From contig NZ_SUTK01000067.1 of the NCBI RefSeq assembly GCF_015062905.1, positions 1 to 6,618 of the forward strand: 6,618 nucleotides of DNA, given 5' to 3'. Source of the DNA: Methanobrevibacter thaueri. Lineage in GTDB: Archaea; Methanobacteriota; Methanobacteria; Methanobacteriales; Methanobacteriaceae. How positions within the stretch are numbered: position 1 is the stretch's first letter; each line of letters opens with the position of its first letter. The notes under the pieces are model-generated. The model saw only the letters and a list, made by a program, of their open reading frames with translations. It made no database searches and was not told the origin of the DNA. Of the stretch, positions 6,185 to 6,618 are shown piece after piece. The translations under genes and the position numbers were made by a program.

Positions 6185-6514
6185 TTGGACGCTAATAATG
6201 TAAATAATAAAAATATAATTATTGCAATTTTGATTGTTATCATCATCGCAGTTGTTGGGTTTACAGTATTCTCCCAACCACAAGCAACAACCCAAGATGG
6301 TAAACTCAATACTCAAATCAATTTTTTAAGTCAAACAACCTTAAAAAATGGAGATCAAGTACAATTCGAACTTAAAGATGCACAAGGAGCTGTAATCGCT
6401 GGTCAACCTGTTACAATTTCATACGATGACGGTTCCGGAAATGTCCAAAAATACACAATCAATACTGACCAAAACGGTAAAGGATACCTCACATTGAACC
6501 ACCCCATCCTATAG
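6185..6514 (+). pseudogene. 5' fragment of N-anchored Ig-like surface protein, cut by an IS200/IS605 element
   Basis: The open frame encodes 109 residues. An Asn-rich start is followed by one hydrophobic helix (about 11-29), a short linker and one Ig-like beta domain (about 42-103) with LKNGDQVQFELKDAQG, AGQPVTISY and NGKGYLTL. This is the build of Methanobrevibacter membrane-anchored surface proteins with Ig-like repeats. The domain stops before its last strands. From about 6494 the DNA is the right end of a TnpB element, so the last residues (LNHPIL) and the TAG at 6512-6514 are element-derived. The start is doubtful: only TTG 6185 is in frame, and it lies at the predicted transcript start. 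An ATG at 6198 is followed at once by TAA, and a single added base after it would put it in frame. I regard the gene as disrupted. Confidence 0.7.
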
Positions 6515-6523
6515 AGGATGGGG
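6502..6523. repeat. Subterminal hairpin of the IS200/IS605 right end
   Basis: ccccatcct (6502-6510) and aggatgggg (6515-6523) form a perfect 9-bp inverted repeat with a 4-nt loop (atag). It is far more GC-rich than the surroundings. In this family such hairpins are recognised as single-stranded DNA by the TnpA transposase. In the RNA copy they form the last stem of the omega RNA, just before the guide. Confidence 0.8.
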
Positions 6524-6552
6524 ATTCCTGAATTTTTTTCACTTAATAATGG

Positions 6553-6618
6553 TTAATTTAAGTATTTTTTCAGGCTATCTCCGTTGAACCAGCGGTTTAG
6601 AATATTAATTGCTGCGTT
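6553..6618 (-). CDS. tnpB: TnpB (IS200/IS605 RNA-guided nuclease), C-terminal fragment cut by window edge
   Basis: Reading leftward from the window edge, 21 codons and a TAA (6553-6555) encode a peptide starting NAAINILNRWF and ending SLKKYLN. NAAxNI is the strongly conserved tail of the TnpB RuvC nuclease domain, where it directly follows the last catalytic Asp in DRDxNAAxNI; that Asp would fall just outside the window. TnpB is an RNA-guided DNA endonuclease, the ancestor of Cas12, that helps the element persist by cutting vacated sites. Only the tail is visible, so whether the gene is intact cannot be judged. Convergent to it is the broken surface-protein gene. Confidence 0.82.
   Translation of the reverse strand, partial: NAAINILNRWFNGDSLKKYLN

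Larger units (their letters stand above)
6478..6618 (-). ncRNA. Putative TnpB omega RNA (reRNA), 3' part with guide segment
   Basis: TnpB nucleases use an RNA from the right end of their element that overlaps the tnpB 3' coding end and runs into flanking DNA, which serves as guide. On the minus strand I see an outer stem cctgaa (6574-6569) with ttcagg (6532-6527), an inner stem acttaa (6563-6558) with ttaagt (6546-6541), and the terminal 9-bp hairpin (6523-6502). Sequence beyond the inferred edge, 6493 down to about 6478, would be a 16-nt guide; it is the part of the host gene that encodes KGYLT. The stems are seen; transcription and guide length are inferred from the family. The 5' end is outside the window. 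Confidence 0.4.
6494..6618 (-). mobile_element. Right end of an IS200/IS605-family element (partial)
   Basis: The segment contains the tnpB 3' end (6553-6618, minus), about 37 nt of non-coding DNA and a perfect 9-bp hairpin at 6502-6523 close to the junction. Elements of this family have subterminal hairpins instead of terminal inverted repeats, make no target duplication, and have tnpB reading towards the right end. After the hairpin the minus strand reads tggttcaa, similar to family right ends, where cleavage follows TCAA-like sequences. I therefore place the edge near 6493/6494. The exact base is inferred. The left end and any tnpA lie beyond the window. Confidence 0.75.

Noticed and set aside
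6502..6539. Hairpin plus T-run after the surface gene as its own terminator
   Set aside because: It looks like a good terminator on the plus strand, but the tnpB tail beside it and the GC-rich, right-end-like sequence explain it better as the element's hairpin. Acting as a terminator too is possible.
1..6618. CRISPR array, tRNA, rRNA or riboswitch
   Set aside because: No spaced direct repeats, no tRNA-like cloverleaf and no known riboswitch core were seen in any gap on either strand.

Overview
The window looks like chromosomal DNA from a methanogenic archaeon of the order Methanobacteriales, most likely Methanobrevibacter or a close relative. This rests on very AT-rich gaps, archaeal TATA boxes with purine-rich BRE-like flanks, Shine-Dalgarno sites, an extremely lysine-rich C-terminus typical of that genus's adhesin-like surface proteins, and an N-terminally anchored Ig-like protein of the same style. 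The genus is inferred from recognised protein style, not from a database search.

Layout: positions 1-118 hold the last codons of a surface adhesin-like gene (+), whose stop codon lies inside a terminator hairpin. Facing it is a tightly packed minus-strand operon at 3024-313: ilvB (acetolactate synthase catalytic subunit), ilvN (its ACT regulatory subunit, starting on the base after the ilvB stop) and a beta-class carbonic anhydrase gene 3 nt further on, closed by a hairpin over the last stop codon. A symmetric TATA box near 3077 probably drives this operon leftward and a small plus-strand pair rightward: a three-helix DUF2085-like membrane protein and an overlapping gene for a zinc-ribbon protein with one C-terminal membrane helix. 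That pair runs tail to tail into argF (ornithine carbamoyltransferase, minus strand), with the stop codons overlapping. Upstream of argF, in the same direction but with its own terminator and promoter, is purD (GAR synthetase).

The right end is accessory. A strong BRE/TATA promoter precedes the 5' part of a membrane-anchored Ig-like surface protein gene. Its reading frame runs into a perfect 9-bp hairpin and ends there. On the other strand, the last 66 bases encode the C-terminus of TnpB (residues NAAINILN). Together these mark the right end of an IS200/IS605-family element inserted in the surface gene. The minus-strand DNA after the tnpB stop can fold into nested stems plus a terminal hairpin, as expected for the omega RNA (reRNA) guide of TnpB, and the adjoining host sequence would act as the guide segment.

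The metabolic genes are ordinary housekeeping functions: branched-chain amino acids, CO2/bicarbonate interconversion, arginine and purine synthesis. The points most worth checking are the TnpB/omega RNA junction, the surface gene's damaged-looking start (an ATG followed at once by TAA), and the presence of a carbonic anhydrase in the acetolactate synthase operon.
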